Shown: piece after piece, positions 17,574-27,406 of the stretch
Position numbering within the stretch: position 1 is the stretch's first letter
Layout of the letters: each line of letters starts with the position of its first letter
Source: Calothrix sp. PCC 6303
GTDB lineage: Bacteria; Cyanobacteriota; Cyanobacteriia; Cyanobacteriales; Nostocaceae
Direction of reading: 5' to 3'
Assembly: GCF_000317435.1 (NCBI RefSeq)
Contig: NC_019751.1
Coordinates: 5,146,001-5,210,000 of the forward strand
Length of the DNA stretch: 64,000 nucleotides
Made by a program: the position numbers and the translations under genes
The notes under the pieces: generated by a model
The model's input: the letters and a program-made list of their open reading frames with translations, nothing else
Databases searched by the model: none
Told to the model about the DNA's origin: nothing

Positions 17574-18536
17574 TCAACCTTTCCCATATGCTTTAATGCG
17601 TTCTTTGATAAAGCGAATGTAAATATGTTTGAAGGTGGATTTGATTACACGGGGCATTCCAAAGTCGATGGGCATATACTTATCGGGTAGTTGCCAATCG
17701 TCTATTTGTAATAAATCTGGACGTAAATGGGGGAAATGAATATCTGTCAGGTTTCCTAACAATCCCAACCGCATTGATGCAGCGACTGTGGGAACTTCTT
17801 CTGGGGGAACATTGAGTATTTCTACCATCGCTCTATCCAGGGCAAATACATCTGTAGATGCGCCTAAAACGCCGAGATGACGGGGTTCTCCGTTACTTGG
17901 TCCGTTGCCTTGATGGGCGATGATACCATCAATGATGGTTAAATCTGGATCGATGGAGCGTGCTGTTTCCACTAGCATGTTTCCGAAGCGGTTGACATCT
18001 TTTCCAGCTTCCATGTGCCACCAGGCTTTCATTTTACCGGGAACACAGCCAAATAGATTTTTTGTACCTAAGGTGACTACTAGTTGCACATGGGATTTAA
18101 CTTTTGGTAAATTTATGATTACATCAGCTTCCATTGCTTCTTTAGACAGCAATAGATGCGTAAATTCGGCGTTGATGGTTTGGTAGCGTTGACCGTGAAA
18201 ATCAATAATTGGTAGTTGAAGTTCGTCTATTATGGGTTTGTAGCCGTTTGCGATCGCTACTCCCATCGCACTCCCAAATGCTGGGCTATCTCCCAAAAAA
18301 GGCTTACCACCAGCTGCTATTACCATCTGTGCTACTGCATATACCAACTCTGGGCGCGTGGTACATTCTTTAGTAGGACGCGCTCCTGTCAGTAAATTCG
18401 GCTTGAGGAGAACTCGGTTTCCTGGTTTGACGAATGCTGTAATTCCTCCTAAAGGTTCTAAGAGTGTCTCTAGGGATTCTCGTAGTGCTTCAGATTCATA
18501 GGAAGTTGCACGAATTAAACTGACAGAGGATGACAT
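17574..18536 (-). CDS. DUF362 family protein
   Basis: 320 residues. VKPGNRVLLKPNLL, ADVIINLPKVKSHVQLVVTLGTKNLFGCVPG and TIIDGIIAHQGNGPSNGEPRHLGV are the conserved blocks of the DUF362 domain, whose biochemical role is uncertain. Many relatives carry a ferredoxin-type iron-sulfur domain at the C-terminus; this one has no CxxCxxC cluster motif and stops after the DUF362 part. It lies 167 bases downstream of the ammonia-lyase-like gene on the same strand, so read-through is possible. Confidence 0.85.
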   Translation of the reverse strand: MSSSVSLIRATSYESEALRESLETLLEPLGGITAFVKPGNRVLLKPNLLTGARPTKECTTRPELVYAVAQMVIAAGGKPFLGDSPAFGSAMGVAIANGYKPIIDELQLPIIDFHGQRYQTINAEFTHLLLSKEAMEADVIINLPKVKSHVQLVVTLGTKNLFGCVPGKMKAWWHMEAGKDVNRFGNMLVETARSIDPDLTIIDGIIAHQGNGPSNGEPRHLGVLGASTDVFALDRAMVEILNVPPEEVPTVAASMRLGLLGNLTDIHFPHLRPDLLQIDDWQLPDKYMPIDFGMPRVIKSTFKHIYIRFIKERIKAYGKG

Positions 18537-18703
18537 TTTGGGTTTGTTGAGTTTAGGTGTGAAAAGTTGAAATTTGGAATTTGGGAGTCAGGTGATCAAA
18601 ATATCACCCTGTCTCCGTATTAGCCTAAATAATAAATCTGTCAATCTCAGACTTCAGTGGACACTGATACAGTTTCTGATGTGTCCATTTGGGTTAAGTT
18701 TTG

Positions 18704-20137
18704 TTAAGTTTGATCTGATGAGGAACGAAGGGGTAATATTTGGCTCATTTGCTCCAAGTTGAGAACCTCTGCTAGTTTAGTTTCGCTCATCAGTTTCTTT
18801 TCTAACACAATCTGTCGTAAAGATTTACCTGTTTCTAAAGATTCCTTGGCGACAGCAGCGGCATTCAGGTAGCCAATATGGGTATTTAGGGCTGTAACTA
18901 ATGCCAAACTACCTTCCGCATATGCCAAGCATTTATCCGGATATGCAAAGATATCTTTAATACATTTGTTTGTCAAGCCTGAAATCGTATTGCCGAGGAT
19001 TTCGATACTGTGAATTAGGTTATAGGCAATTAGAGGCATCATGACATTGAGTTCCAATTGTCCGGCTTGCGCTGCAAGTGCGATCGCGTTATCGTATCCC
19101 ATAACTTGAAAACAAACCATCGATGTCATTTCTGCCATCACGGGGTTGTATTTACCTGGCATAATTGAGGAACCGGGCTGTACAGGTGGTAGTTGAATCT
19201 CTTTGAATCCAGTTTTGGGACCAGAATCCATCAACCGTAAATCGTGGGAGATTTTGACTAAATCTTGAGCCAAGTTGCGTAAAGCACCAGAAACGTTCAC
19301 AAAGGGTGCCATACTTTGCATTGCTGCCATCAGATGGGGTGCAGGTTCTAAGGGACAATTAATTAACTCTCCTAATATATCTACCACGCGATCGCGGTAT
19401 TGGGGATGAGTGTTCAAACCCGTACCTGCTGCACTTCCCCCCAAACCCAACACCATTAAGTCCCCGGAAGCAGTATAGATTCGGTTTTGGTGATCTGTTA
19501 AGATTTGTGCCCAAGCGCGGAAACTATCACCCAACCGTACAGGTACAGCATCTTGAAGGTGAGTTCTCCCCGATTTGACAATATCTTGAAATTCGTCAGC
19601 TTTGGCAGTCATGGCAAAGATGGCATTTTCTAAAGCTGGATGTAAAGTGTGAGTTAATGCCAATAATCCACCAATTCTGATGGCTGTAGGGATGACATCA
19701 TTGGTAGATTGTCCATAGTTAACATGATCATTGGGATTTATTCGTTGATAATCACCCTTTGTGTAACCCAAAATTTCTAAAGCGCGATTTGCTAGCACTT
19801 CATTCACATTCATGTGGTGAGAAGTCCCCGCACCAGCTTGATATACATCTACAACAAATTGATTGCGGAGTTCTCCTGCTAAAATTTCATCAGCAGCTTG
19901 GATAATTCCCTGACTGATATCTTCAGAAATGCAACCTAATTCTGCATTGGCAATCGCTGTTGCCTTTTTAATATATATGCAAGCATCTACATAGGTAGGT
20001 AAAGGCTGAATCCCGCTAATTGCAAAGTTCTCAACAGCACGTAAAGTTTGAATACCATAATAAACATCATTTGGTATTTGCTTTTCCCCCATAGAATCGC
20101 GTTCGGTGCGAAACTGGGAATCAGAGATTTGGGACAT
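18704..20137 (-). CDS. aspA: Aspartate ammonia-lyase / class II fumarase family enzyme
   Basis: 477 residues of the lyase superfamily. It has YGIQTLRAVENFAISG near the N-terminus, SGRTHLQDAVPVRLGDSF, GTGLNTHP and the superfamily signature GSSIMPGKYNPVMAE on the catalytic loop. The N-terminal RTERDSMGEKQIPNDVYYGIQTLRA and overall pattern favour aspartase, which releases fumarate and ammonia from aspartate, over fumarase. Cyanobacterial members are often annotated as aspartase but the substrate is seldom tested. It is followed on the same strand by the DUF362 gene. Confidence 0.85.
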   Translation of the reverse strand: MSQISDSQFRTERDSMGEKQIPNDVYYGIQTLRAVENFAISGIQPLPTYVDACIYIKKATAIANAELGCISEDISQGIIQAADEILAGELRNQFVVDVYQAGAGTSHHMNVNEVLANRALEILGYTKGDYQRINPNDHVNYGQSTNDVIPTAIRIGGLLALTHTLHPALENAIFAMTAKADEFQDIVKSGRTHLQDAVPVRLGDSFRAWAQILTDHQNRIYTASGDLMVLGLGGSAAGTGLNTHPQYRDRVVDILGELINCPLEPAPHLMAAMQSMAPFVNVSGALRNLAQDLVKISHDLRLMDSGPKTGFKEIQLPPVQPGSSIMPGKYNPVMAEMTSMVCFQVMGYDNAIALAAQAGQLELNVMMPLIAYNLIHSIEILGNTISGLTNKCIKDIFAYPDKCLAYAEGSLALVTALNTHIGYLNAAAVAKESLETGKSLRQIVLEKKLMSETKLAEVLNLEQMSQILPLRSSSDQT

Positions 20138-20378
20138 GATAGTTTGGGGATGAAAATTGACTTTCTCCCCAGTGTAAAGCGATCGGGATACTTAGCAAGC
20201 TGTTATTTTGAGTTTAGACACAGGCTACAATTCCTGTGGAGACACTGAGATACTGTCAAATTCACATGTATTTTTGTTTGCTTATCAGTGTAGTTTGTGA
20301 TCTATAATACAAGCTTTTTTACATATAATTACTAGAATAAATTTGCAAATCAAATCTAATATTAGTAAATTGAAGAGT

Positions 20379-20972
20379 ATGTTGACAAATCAGCAAACAT
20401 TATTCCGAAAAATTATGATATTGCTTCAGACTTTTACGGATAGAGAAATTCCTATAGTTAATCAGGAAAGATACATACTAGAGCAAAAGATCATACCATA
20501 TTTTATTGAAAACTCTAGTTTATATAGAATTCTATTTGTAGGCTGTGGTTCCTATACAAAACACTATCGAAAGTGGTTTTTAGAAAAAGACTACTGGACA
20601 ATTGACTATAATCCGATGAAAGCGATTTACGGATCGAAAAAACACGTCACTGATTCTCTAACTAATTTGAATCTACACTTCAAACCGAGTCAATTAGATG
20701 GAATTATCTGCAACGGAGTTTTTGGTTGGGGTTTGAATGATAGAGAAGATGTAGAAAAGGCATTTTCAGCTTGTTTTGAAAGTTTGCGAGTGGGGGGAAT
20801 ATTGGTAATTGGCTGGGATGATGTCCCAGACAAAAAACCTTTCCCTCTCAATAGCTGCAAAAGTATTAACCAGTTTAAGCCTTATTTATTTCAACCCTTA
20901 AACACATCCGAATACTTTAACGAAGAAGATTCCAGCGATACCCACAGATATAGCTTCTACATTAAATGTTAA
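20379..20972 (+). CDS. Class I SAM-dependent methyltransferase-like protein
   Basis: About 197 residues from the ATG at 20379; a TTG at 20343 extends the frame. YRILFVGCGSYTKHYRKWF fits the glycine-rich SAM-binding motif I, YWTIDYNP fits the acidic end of strand 2, LDGIICNGVFGWGLNDREDVEKAFSACFESLRVGGILVIGWDD fits motifs IV-VI. It resembles small sugar- or lipid-linked methyltransferases found near glycosyltransferases, but the substrate is unknown. Its stop codon overlaps the stop of the convergent gene by four bases. Confidence 0.65.
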   Translation: MLTNQQTLFRKIMILLQTFTDREIPIVNQERYILEQKIIPYFIENSSLYRILFVGCGSYTKHYRKWFLEKDYWTIDYNPMKAIYGSKKHVTDSLTNLNLHFKPSQLDGIICNGVFGWGLNDREDVEKAFSACFESLRVGGILVIGWDDVPDKKPFPLNSCKSINQFKPYLFQPLNTSEYFNEEDSSDTHRYSFYIKC

Positions 20973-21664
20973 TTCCAGCGTAATACCTTTTCTTTAATCA
21001 AAATTTGCCCATTTTGAGAGACTCGCAACACATCACGAGTTAGGGTATAACTGGTACCCCCTTGAATTGCAATGTATTTATCCTTAGAAACCTCTCCTTG
21101 AGATTTAGAGTTATTTAAGGGAACGATAGTTCGGTTGTTGTTGCTACGTGCGATCGCAATATAATTCAAAGGGCTATTATTACCGCAAATATAAACAATG
21201 AAACTCCGAGTCAGTGCTTCATTCATCACATTTTCTCCTTCGGGACATACCTGGGTGATGGATTTGCCATCAGCGGATGCTGCATTACGCACACTCTCCT
21301 GCACCACCACACGTCCATGCTTCAACACAACCAGTTCATAAGGTGAAACTACATAACCCACCTCACCCCTCATTGCCAGATAACTATCACCGTTTTTTCG
21401 GGTTAAAGGTACTGTAATTTTCACATGATCACTTTTTGTTACACGCACATAATAACCCAGTGGATTCTTACTATCTCCCAAGCAGATATAAGCTTGGTAT
21501 TTATTAGTTTCAAAACTACGTCGAGGTGAAGAATTTTGTCCTGGGCAAATTCCCTCTGTTGATTGTGATTGTGGGGTAGACGCGGCTATTTTTGCCGGAT
21601 AAATCGGAGATTGTGAAGCTAGTATTCCAACAGTCGCCACAATAATTTTTATTTGATCAAGCAT
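20969..21664 (-). CDS. Secreted protein with two tandem homologous domains
   Basis: 231 residues with an N-terminal hydrophobic signal (IKIIVATVGILASQSPIYPAKIAAS). The mature part is two copies of one domain of about 85 residues. Each has a cysteine followed about 20 residues later by YIC, then NPLGYYVRV or SPLNYIAIA, a VPL strand and a terminal GRVVVQESV or GQILIKEKV. The paired cysteines may form disulfides outside the cytoplasm. I do not recognise the family. It ends in a four-base overlap with the convergent methyltransferase gene. Confidence 0.6.
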   Translation of the reverse strand: MLDQIKIIVATVGILASQSPIYPAKIAASTPQSQSTEGICPGQNSSPRRSFETNKYQAYICLGDSKNPLGYYVRVTKSDHVKITVPLTRKNGDSYLAMRGEVGYVVSPYELVVLKHGRVVVQESVRNAASADGKSITQVCPEGENVMNEALTRSFIVYICGNNSPLNYIAIARSNNNRTIVPLNNSKSQGEVSKDKYIAIQGGTSYTLTRDVLRVSQNGQILIKEKVLRWN

Positions 21665-21756
21665 TTTTATTTTTTTAAGTAATATTACGAACCAGAAAAT
21701 TCGAGAGAATTTAAAAATCCAGTATTTTAACTGATGAAAAGATTAAATTAGTATCG

Positions 21757-21797
21757 TAAAAAAAAGCGTCTAGAACAACTACATGTCCTAAACGCTC
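21757..21797 (-). terminator. Rho-independent terminator of the SRPBCC gene
   Basis: AGCGTCTAGAACA and TGTCCTAAACGCT (21765-21796) form a 13-bp stem with two G-U pairs, followed on the minus strand by a run of seven T. It lies 42 bases past the stop of the gene at 21839. Confidence 0.85.
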
Positions 21798-21838
21798 ATA
21801 TTTTCTTTAACGAAAGGTTATTTTAAATAATGTTTGTG

Positions 21839-22300
21839 TTAAGTCGCATAACTTAATTCACACTCTCGTTTCGTTACCTCATGCCTATGACGAAACATCC
21901 CATCAAGTTGCGCTTGTACTAACCAACCACTCACAATTTCCACAGCATCACCACCAGGCATCGCAAAGGAAATATGATCAGTTAAACGGGTTTTACCTGC
22001 TTGCGACTCAAAAATATGCCGATGCTGCCAATATTCAAATGGTCCAGAAATTTGCTGATCTACAAACAAATGGTACTCTTCATACTCAGTATGTTTCGCT
22101 AGCCAAGTTAGGGGAATTAGTCCAAGAAACAACCTAAACTCTGTAATAGCTCCAACTTTCAACCCACCCTCACGACGAATTACTTGGATAGGTTGCCAAG
22201 GAGGGGTGAGTAACTTTAACACATCAGGACGTTCGTGGAATTTCCAAACGACTTCGACAGGTGCATCAATCACCGAAGAATACTTAAATTGCAGCATCAA
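21839..22300 (-). CDS. SRPBCC (START/Bet v1-like) family protein
   Basis: 153 residues. FKYSSVIDAPVEVVWKFHERPDVLKLLTPPW is the typical first strand and helix of the polyketide-cyclase/SRPBCC fold, and the final helix is GWLVQAQLDGMFRHRHEV. These helix-grip proteins enclose hydrophobic ligands. Cyanobacterial relatives are often called cyclase/dehydrase, without known substrate. It appears to be monocistronic, with its own strong terminator. Confidence 0.8.
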   Translation of the reverse strand: MMLQFKYSSVIDAPVEVVWKFHERPDVLKLLTPPWQPIQVIRREGGLKVGAITEFRLFLGLIPLTWLAKHTEYEEYHLFVDQQISGPFEYWQHRHIFESQAGKTRLTDHISFAMPGGDAVEIVSGWLVQAQLDGMFRHRHEVTKRECELSYAT

Positions 22301-22513
22301 CCAATAAATCTGAGGTTAGTGATTTTTGGGTATTTTCTTGGGATATTAGTTTTTCCCAATTTACAGTGAACAGAAAATAAGTAGAGATATTACTTTTTCT
22401 GTCACACGGCTACCCCAAAGTAGTTTATCGAATTTAGAGCAATTTTGCCTGTAGCTTCAGATTGAGGAAGAAATACTCAATTTGTCCACCTTTTTGTAGA
22501 TGTAGGTGTATGG

Positions 22514-22695
22514 ACTACCCCTGTTAAGGTGAAGTTTTTTGCAACCTAAAAACAAAGGTTTCAGCTTGCGACAATTAAAATCTGATAGCAAAAAAATAAT
22601 GTTTGCGATCGATTTTAGGGTTAAGCGATGGGGTGTGTAACGTAAGAATAGGACTTCTAGCTAGTACATTCTTGGTACACCTTAACAGGGGTAGT
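22514..22695. mobile_element. 182-bp MITE with 18-bp perfect inverted repeats
   Basis: ACTACCCCTGTTAAGGTG (22514-22531) is exactly inverted at 22678-22695. The element is flanked on both sides by GTATGG, a plausible 6-bp target duplication. It has no coding capacity, so it would depend on a transposase supplied from elsewhere in the genome. The flanking spacer also holds a palindromic repeat island at about 22735-22820. Confidence 0.75.
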
Positions 22696-22906
22696 GTATG
22701 GACTGCAACGCATCTAATTTGTATATAAGAAGCGGGCAGAACTTCGGCGTGAGCGCTACTTTACCTCCGGTAGACTTCGTTCCGATAGGCTCAGGAAACA
22801 TCGAACGCTGCCCACACTACAATCATTCTGTGTTTTTGACTTATATAATTTAGCTACACATCAGCTTAGGTGGCATCCTTGAAGAAGTCGGGGATCTAGT
22901 CATAGT

Positions 22907-24169
22907 CTAAGAATCTGGAACCGAATCCAAATTTGCAACTCGATTGACTATAGCTTGGGAAAACAAATTTTCGTATTGCGCGATCGCATTCTCTCCAGAA
23001 TACCTTTCCACAGCAAATCTGCGTCCCTTTTCCCCTAAAGTCATCATTTCGCAAGGTTCATAATATAGCTTTAATACAGCATCAGCCAAAGCCATTGGTG
23101 ATTCTGGTTCCACCACAATCCCCCCTCCACTCTCCTGAATTGCTTTTGCGGCTGTTCCGCAACCGGGAACAGATGCAATAATAGGACGACCACTGGCTAA
23201 AAGTAAAGGTATTTTAGAAGGCATATTAAAGCAGAGAACATGACGCTTTTGGAGAACTAAGCTAATGTCTGCTGCTGCTAGCATTTCTGGAAGATTTTTC
23301 CGTGGTTGTAGTGGTAGCAGTAAAACATTATTCACTTGGTACTGCTGACAATACTTATCTAACTGTTCCAAAGCTTTGGTTTCACCCACGATCACAAAGA
23401 TGATATCCGGAATATGAGCCAGTTTCATCGCCGATGCGATCGCTGTTTCTAATCCTTGAGTCAAAGCAATATTTCCTGAATACATCACCACAAATTTATT
23501 TTCTAACTTGTGTGCTATCCGAAAACCATTATTTTCTTTGGGCAAAGGGTACACAAAATCCACGTTTACCCAGTTGGGAATACAAGTAATTTTTTCCTGC
23601 AATACGCCTTTTACTAACAAGTTATTCACAAACTCATCTGTAATTACACTTATATGACTAGCTTTTTTGTATGCAAATTTCTCAACCAGTTTCAGCAAAT
23701 TTACCATTAATTTACTTTTGATTAATCCCATTCTTCCAGCCGCTTCATGCAAAATGTCTTGCACATTCAACACCACTGGACAAGCATAAAACCAGCCCAA
23801 GAAACTCGCAGGTAATGTGACAAACAATGGTGGTACTGTCACCAAAATGATATCTGGTCGCCAACCATTCAGAGCTTGGGGAAGACTGCTCAGGACAAAA
23901 CTTAATTCCAATAGTAAGCGATCTAGGAGATTTGGTTGGGAGCGAATCCTCAAAAAACAACGTTGAACCGTCACACCATTAATCTCTTCCTTGACGTACC
24001 ATTTACCCTGGTAATCAGCGTATATTTTCCGCTCCGGGTAATTTGGCATTCCCGTAATTACCCTGACGGCATGACCTTTTTGTACTAATCCTTCAGCCAA
24101 TTCAGTCATCAAAGGAGCAATCCCAATCGGTTCTGGATAATAATTGTAGGAATAGATTAGGATCTGCAT
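22907..24169 (-). CDS. WcaI-like glycosyltransferase family 4
   Basis: About 420 residues from ATG 24169 (MQILIYSYNYYPEPIGIAPL); the open frame continues to a TTG at 24211. The N-terminal IYSYNYYPEPIGIAPLMTELAEGLVQKGHAVRVITGMPNYPE is diagnostic for the WcaI/colanic-acid type. The donor half has VVMYSGNIALTQGLETAIASA and PSKIPLLLASGRPIIASVPGCGTAAK, with a glycine-rich EPESP acidic site. A hydrophobic segment near residue 125 (ATLPASFLGWFYACPVVL region) may attach it to the membrane. It probably adds a sugar during exopolysaccharide synthesis. Confidence 0.88.
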   Translation of the reverse strand: MQILIYSYNYYPEPIGIAPLMTELAEGLVQKGHAVRVITGMPNYPERKIYADYQGKWYVKEEINGVTVQRCFLRIRSQPNLLDRLLLELSFVLSSLPQALNGWRPDIILVTVPPLFVTLPASFLGWFYACPVVLNVQDILHEAAGRMGLIKSKLMVNLLKLVEKFAYKKASHISVITDEFVNNLLVKGVLQEKITCIPNWVNVDFVYPLPKENNGFRIAHKLENKFVVMYSGNIALTQGLETAIASAMKLAHIPDIIFVIVGETKALEQLDKYCQQYQVNNVLLLPLQPRKNLPEMLAAADISLVLQKRHVLCFNMPSKIPLLLASGRPIIASVPGCGTAAKAIQESGGGIVVEPESPMALADAVLKLYYEPCEMMTLGEKGRRFAVERYSGENAIAQYENLFSQAIVNRVANLDSVPDS

Positions 24170-24566
24170 AATTCTAATTTGGTCAAGTTTAGTGCAAAAA
24201 GCGGAAGACAATAATATTTACTTCATCAGATTTTTAGGGTTGTGAGTAGCTTTGTTGTTTTTGTGACAACTCAAATCAGAGTATTTTTTTAACAGGCATA
24301 ATTAAGTATATTAAACTAACTTGCAAATTTACTCGGGTTTTTTACCTAAATGAGGGGTTATAACCATCTAGGCAAAAAAGCAAGTTTACGTGTTGCCAAC
24401 CAAAAGGCTAATCCCAATTCAAAAAATCATTGCAACACATAAGTAGGAATCAACGGTTGTTTACCCTCATGCAGGAATCAACGGTTGTTTGCCCTGATTT
24501 ATATTTCATTCAAAGCAGAAGTGCTGTATAAATACGGTCTGAGAGTTTTTGAAAGTGAAACGCAAA
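24170..24566. other. Spacer with a direct 23-bp tandem repeat
   Basis: No gene is visible. Two nearly identical 23-base units (AGGAATCAACGGTTGTTT plus A/G and CCCT) lie at 24445-24467 and 24473-24495, period 28. They could be a protein-binding site pair or a simple slippage product. Confidence 0.5.
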
Positions 24567-27185
24567 CTACCTTCTTTGTTCCACACCACCAACCACTGGT
24601 CTAACTTCGGTTTTATCTGAGAAAGGATCGCTTCCACCAGTCCAATTAAAATCGCTAATCCGAAAACTAATCCCACCCAATTCTAATACAGGGTTATAGC
24701 GTAAAACTATCCCATAAGTCCGACGACTATATTCCAAGGAATATTCGGTGCTACTGCTGCGACCATTATCTAAATTAACCGATGTTTGGAAACCTAAACG
24801 AAAAGGACCATAAATTTGCTGAATCAAACCCAGATTTATGACTCTATTATCCACCGAACGATCGAACAAGAATGGTGATAGACCACTATTTATACCTTGG
24901 GAGTAACTGACACGAAAACCTGTGTAATCAAAAACTGGTTTAGAAAAATGACCTATTTGTCCTTCTAAACCTACAGTGGCAAATAAAGTATTTTGAGTAT
25001 CACCAGTAGTGTAGTAGGTACTCGTGCCGTTTAATTCCCCAAAACCTCTTAAATAGGGAACTACTGGATTTGGTGTATAACGTAGTCCTTCGGTAGCGGT
25101 ACTAGGTAACGCTTTACCTTGCCAAAGTGGAATTCCACCAAAAAGTTTGGCGTTTGCTTGAAAACGACCTAAATATATGCGATCATTCTCCCGACCAACA
25201 TCTAATAAATCTAAGCGATCTGTACGTGCATCAATTAATTGGGCACCAGCTTGGTATGTTAAATTAACACCACTTTTGCCTAGGGGAATAACTGGAGAGA
25301 GAACAACTCCACCTAAACTACTTTGTACCCTTTGAAAACCAAGGGTTCCATTGTACAAGCGATCGCGGTAGATGTATTCTAGGTTTAAAATGTGGGGGTT
25401 TGTATCACCCAATGCTTGTCTGAAGCGTAAACCAGCCCTTAAATTTTCTTCAACCTGGGATAAGTCTAAGCTATCAAGGGTTGCGGTAGCTTCAATGTTG
25501 GATTTTGGACTTAAAACCGCACTAAAGTTACCCTTAAAACCAAATAATGAGGCAAAGTTGCCAGGATTTGTAACTGCTTTTTGGGCAAAAAACTGTGGTG
25601 TTAAACTCAGTTGCGTGGTTTCGGTATTAATTGGTTGGAACTTTCGTTCTAAAAATATACCTCCCCGCTTATCTCCATCAAAGGAAATATTAGCAATTGC
25701 TGGAGTTGCGTCACGTTCACGACGATCGATAATTTGCTGATTTTTGGGGATTCCTAATGAAGTCCGTCTGTCAAAAACTAAACGTTGTCCCCGCGTCTTA
25801 ATACTATCTCTGAGGGGACTTTCCCTTGTCAACGTTACTTTGTCTGCACGTAGTTCTAATTCTGGTGGAGAAAAAGGGTCATTTGTCAATCTGACATCCC
25901 TTGCTTGGAAACCACGGGGATAAAAGTCGATTTTTGCAGCTTCAAATCTGATTCGACGAACTTGCCCCCCCTGTTTTGGTGTAGCGATATTCGTTGCATC
26001 CACGCTACCACCAAGGTTAATATTAATTCCCCCAGGACTACTAACATTAGAAGCAGGCTGATTTTTGCCAATGCGATCGCTTAATGCCTGAGACTGTACT
26101 CCTGCTGCTGCCGAAGTACCCCCAGGTGTAAAGGATAAGTCAGTCCCCGCTGTAGGAATAAAAATTTCCCCCCTACCCTGTTCTAGTTGACCGTCATCCT
26201 GAATAAAATTGTAGGTGAATTTTTGCCCTTGTAAAACTTGATCACCTCTAGTTAAGACGACATTCCCGTCACCTACTGCGATCAAGTTATCTAAACTTAC
26301 CTGTAAACGGTCTGCGCTGACAATTGAACCATCAAAACGAACAATCACATTACCTTGCGCTGTCACCACCCTTCTAACTTCATCATACTCCTGACGATCG
26401 GCTAATACTTCTACAATGCGCTTGTTTTCAGGTGTTTGAGTTGGTGCTGGAGTTGAAGTTGGATTTGGTGCGGGTTGAGTTGTAGGTACTTGTGGTTGAG
26501 CTTGACTCGGATCAAAAGGTGTAGGTATTGTGGGAGCAGGAACTTGACTTCTAGTCTTAAATTCTATTGTCGAAGGTTGAGGCGATTTTTGCTCCCCGCT
26601 CCCAGAATTAGAGTTACCAGAATTAAAGTTAATGATGACTGGTTGCTGTTGGGGCTGCGAAGCAGTATTTTTATTATCAGGTTGATTACCCGTATTCAAA
26701 GATTGAAAAATTGGCTCTTTCAGCATGACAGGAGAACTTTCTGATTCAGTCTCCTGATGTTCCAGCTTACTAATAGATTTATCTTGATACCCAATACTTT
26801 GTGTTTCCCCTAATAATTTTGCCTCATGATTTACACTGAGGGGCGAAAATTCTGGGGATTGATAATCACTAGGTACCTGACTCTGAACTATATTTGATTG
26901 ATGATTAGATACATTGTTGGTGGTGCTTTTGGGGCTAGAAACGATACCCTTAGCAGCCATGTTTTTGTTACTTTGCGATTCCCCCAAATTTGGTATCGCT
27001 TTAGCAGAGTGTAGAGACTTTAGAGGAGACAAAACTAGCTTTATCTCATTTGTACTAGAAGCCAGATTTTGCTGTGTGTCGCTTCCTTGAGAAGGTTCCC
27101 TATGAGTTGAAGTGCCAACAGTCGATGAAGGTGTAGAAATATTCGCAACAGCAGGCAGAGTCGGTGGCAAAGTTGGATAAAGCAT
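24567..27185 (-). CDS. DUF3769 family LptD-like outer-membrane protein
   Basis: 872 residues. A long low-complexity, Pro/Ser/Thr/Gln-rich N-terminal part (to about residue 255) is followed by an OstA/LptA-like domain (EYDEVRRVVTAQGNVIVRFDGSIVSADRLQVSLDN...GDQVLQGQKFTYN). A C-terminal beta-barrel part comes next, with many alternating strands ending in GSDPFSDKTEVRPVVGGVEQRR. The DUF3769 family is regarded as the cyanobacterial counterpart of LptD, which inserts lipopolysaccharide in the outer membrane. No classical signal peptide is seen at the chosen ATG. The next gene upstream on the same strand is psbI. Confidence 0.8.
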   Translation of the reverse strand: MLYPTLPPTLPAVANISTPSSTVGTSTHREPSQGSDTQQNLASSTNEIKLVLSPLKSLHSAKAIPNLGESQSNKNMAAKGIVSSPKSTTNNVSNHQSNIVQSQVPSDYQSPEFSPLSVNHEAKLLGETQSIGYQDKSISKLEHQETESESSPVMLKEPIFQSLNTGNQPDNKNTASQPQQQPVIINFNSGNSNSGSGEQKSPQPSTIEFKTRSQVPAPTIPTPFDPSQAQPQVPTTQPAPNPTSTPAPTQTPENKRIVEVLADRQEYDEVRRVVTAQGNVIVRFDGSIVSADRLQVSLDNLIAVGDGNVVLTRGDQVLQGQKFTYNFIQDDGQLEQGRGEIFIPTAGTDLSFTPGGTSAAAGVQSQALSDRIGKNQPASNVSSPGGININLGGSVDATNIATPKQGGQVRRIRFEAAKIDFYPRGFQARDVRLTNDPFSPPELELRADKVTLTRESPLRDSIKTRGQRLVFDRRTSLGIPKNQQIIDRRERDATPAIANISFDGDKRGGIFLERKFQPINTETTQLSLTPQFFAQKAVTNPGNFASLFGFKGNFSAVLSPKSNIEATATLDSLDLSQVEENLRAGLRFRQALGDTNPHILNLEYIYRDRLYNGTLGFQRVQSSLGGVVLSPVIPLGKSGVNLTYQAGAQLIDARTDRLDLLDVGRENDRIYLGRFQANAKLFGGIPLWQGKALPSTATEGLRYTPNPVVPYLRGFGELNGTSTYYTTGDTQNTLFATVGLEGQIGHFSKPVFDYTGFRVSYSQGINSGLSPFLFDRSVDNRVINLGLIQQIYGPFRLGFQTSVNLDNGRSSSTEYSLEYSRRTYGIVLRYNPVLELGGISFRISDFNWTGGSDPFSDKTEVRPVVGGVEQRR

Positions 27186-27406
27186 ATTCAGCGCGCAAAC
27201 AAGCTAATAAACAGTCAATTGAAAGTCGGAAAGGCTGACATAACTCATTCTTGCACCTAAAACCTACAGCTATTAAGGCTTTAGTTATGCGAACGTGTCC
27301 GAAGTCAAACTTCCGACTTTTACTTTTGCCTAGCTTGTAACAAGCCACCCAATGAGAGTTTCGTGACTCTTAATTTAAGGTTTGGTCTGTGGAGTCAATT
27401 ATAACC

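Noticed and set aside
24445-24495. Possible CRISPR array
   Set aside because: Only two units with a five-base gap; no spacers and no cas genes. The 14-bp repeats at 44872 are also simple tandem repeats.
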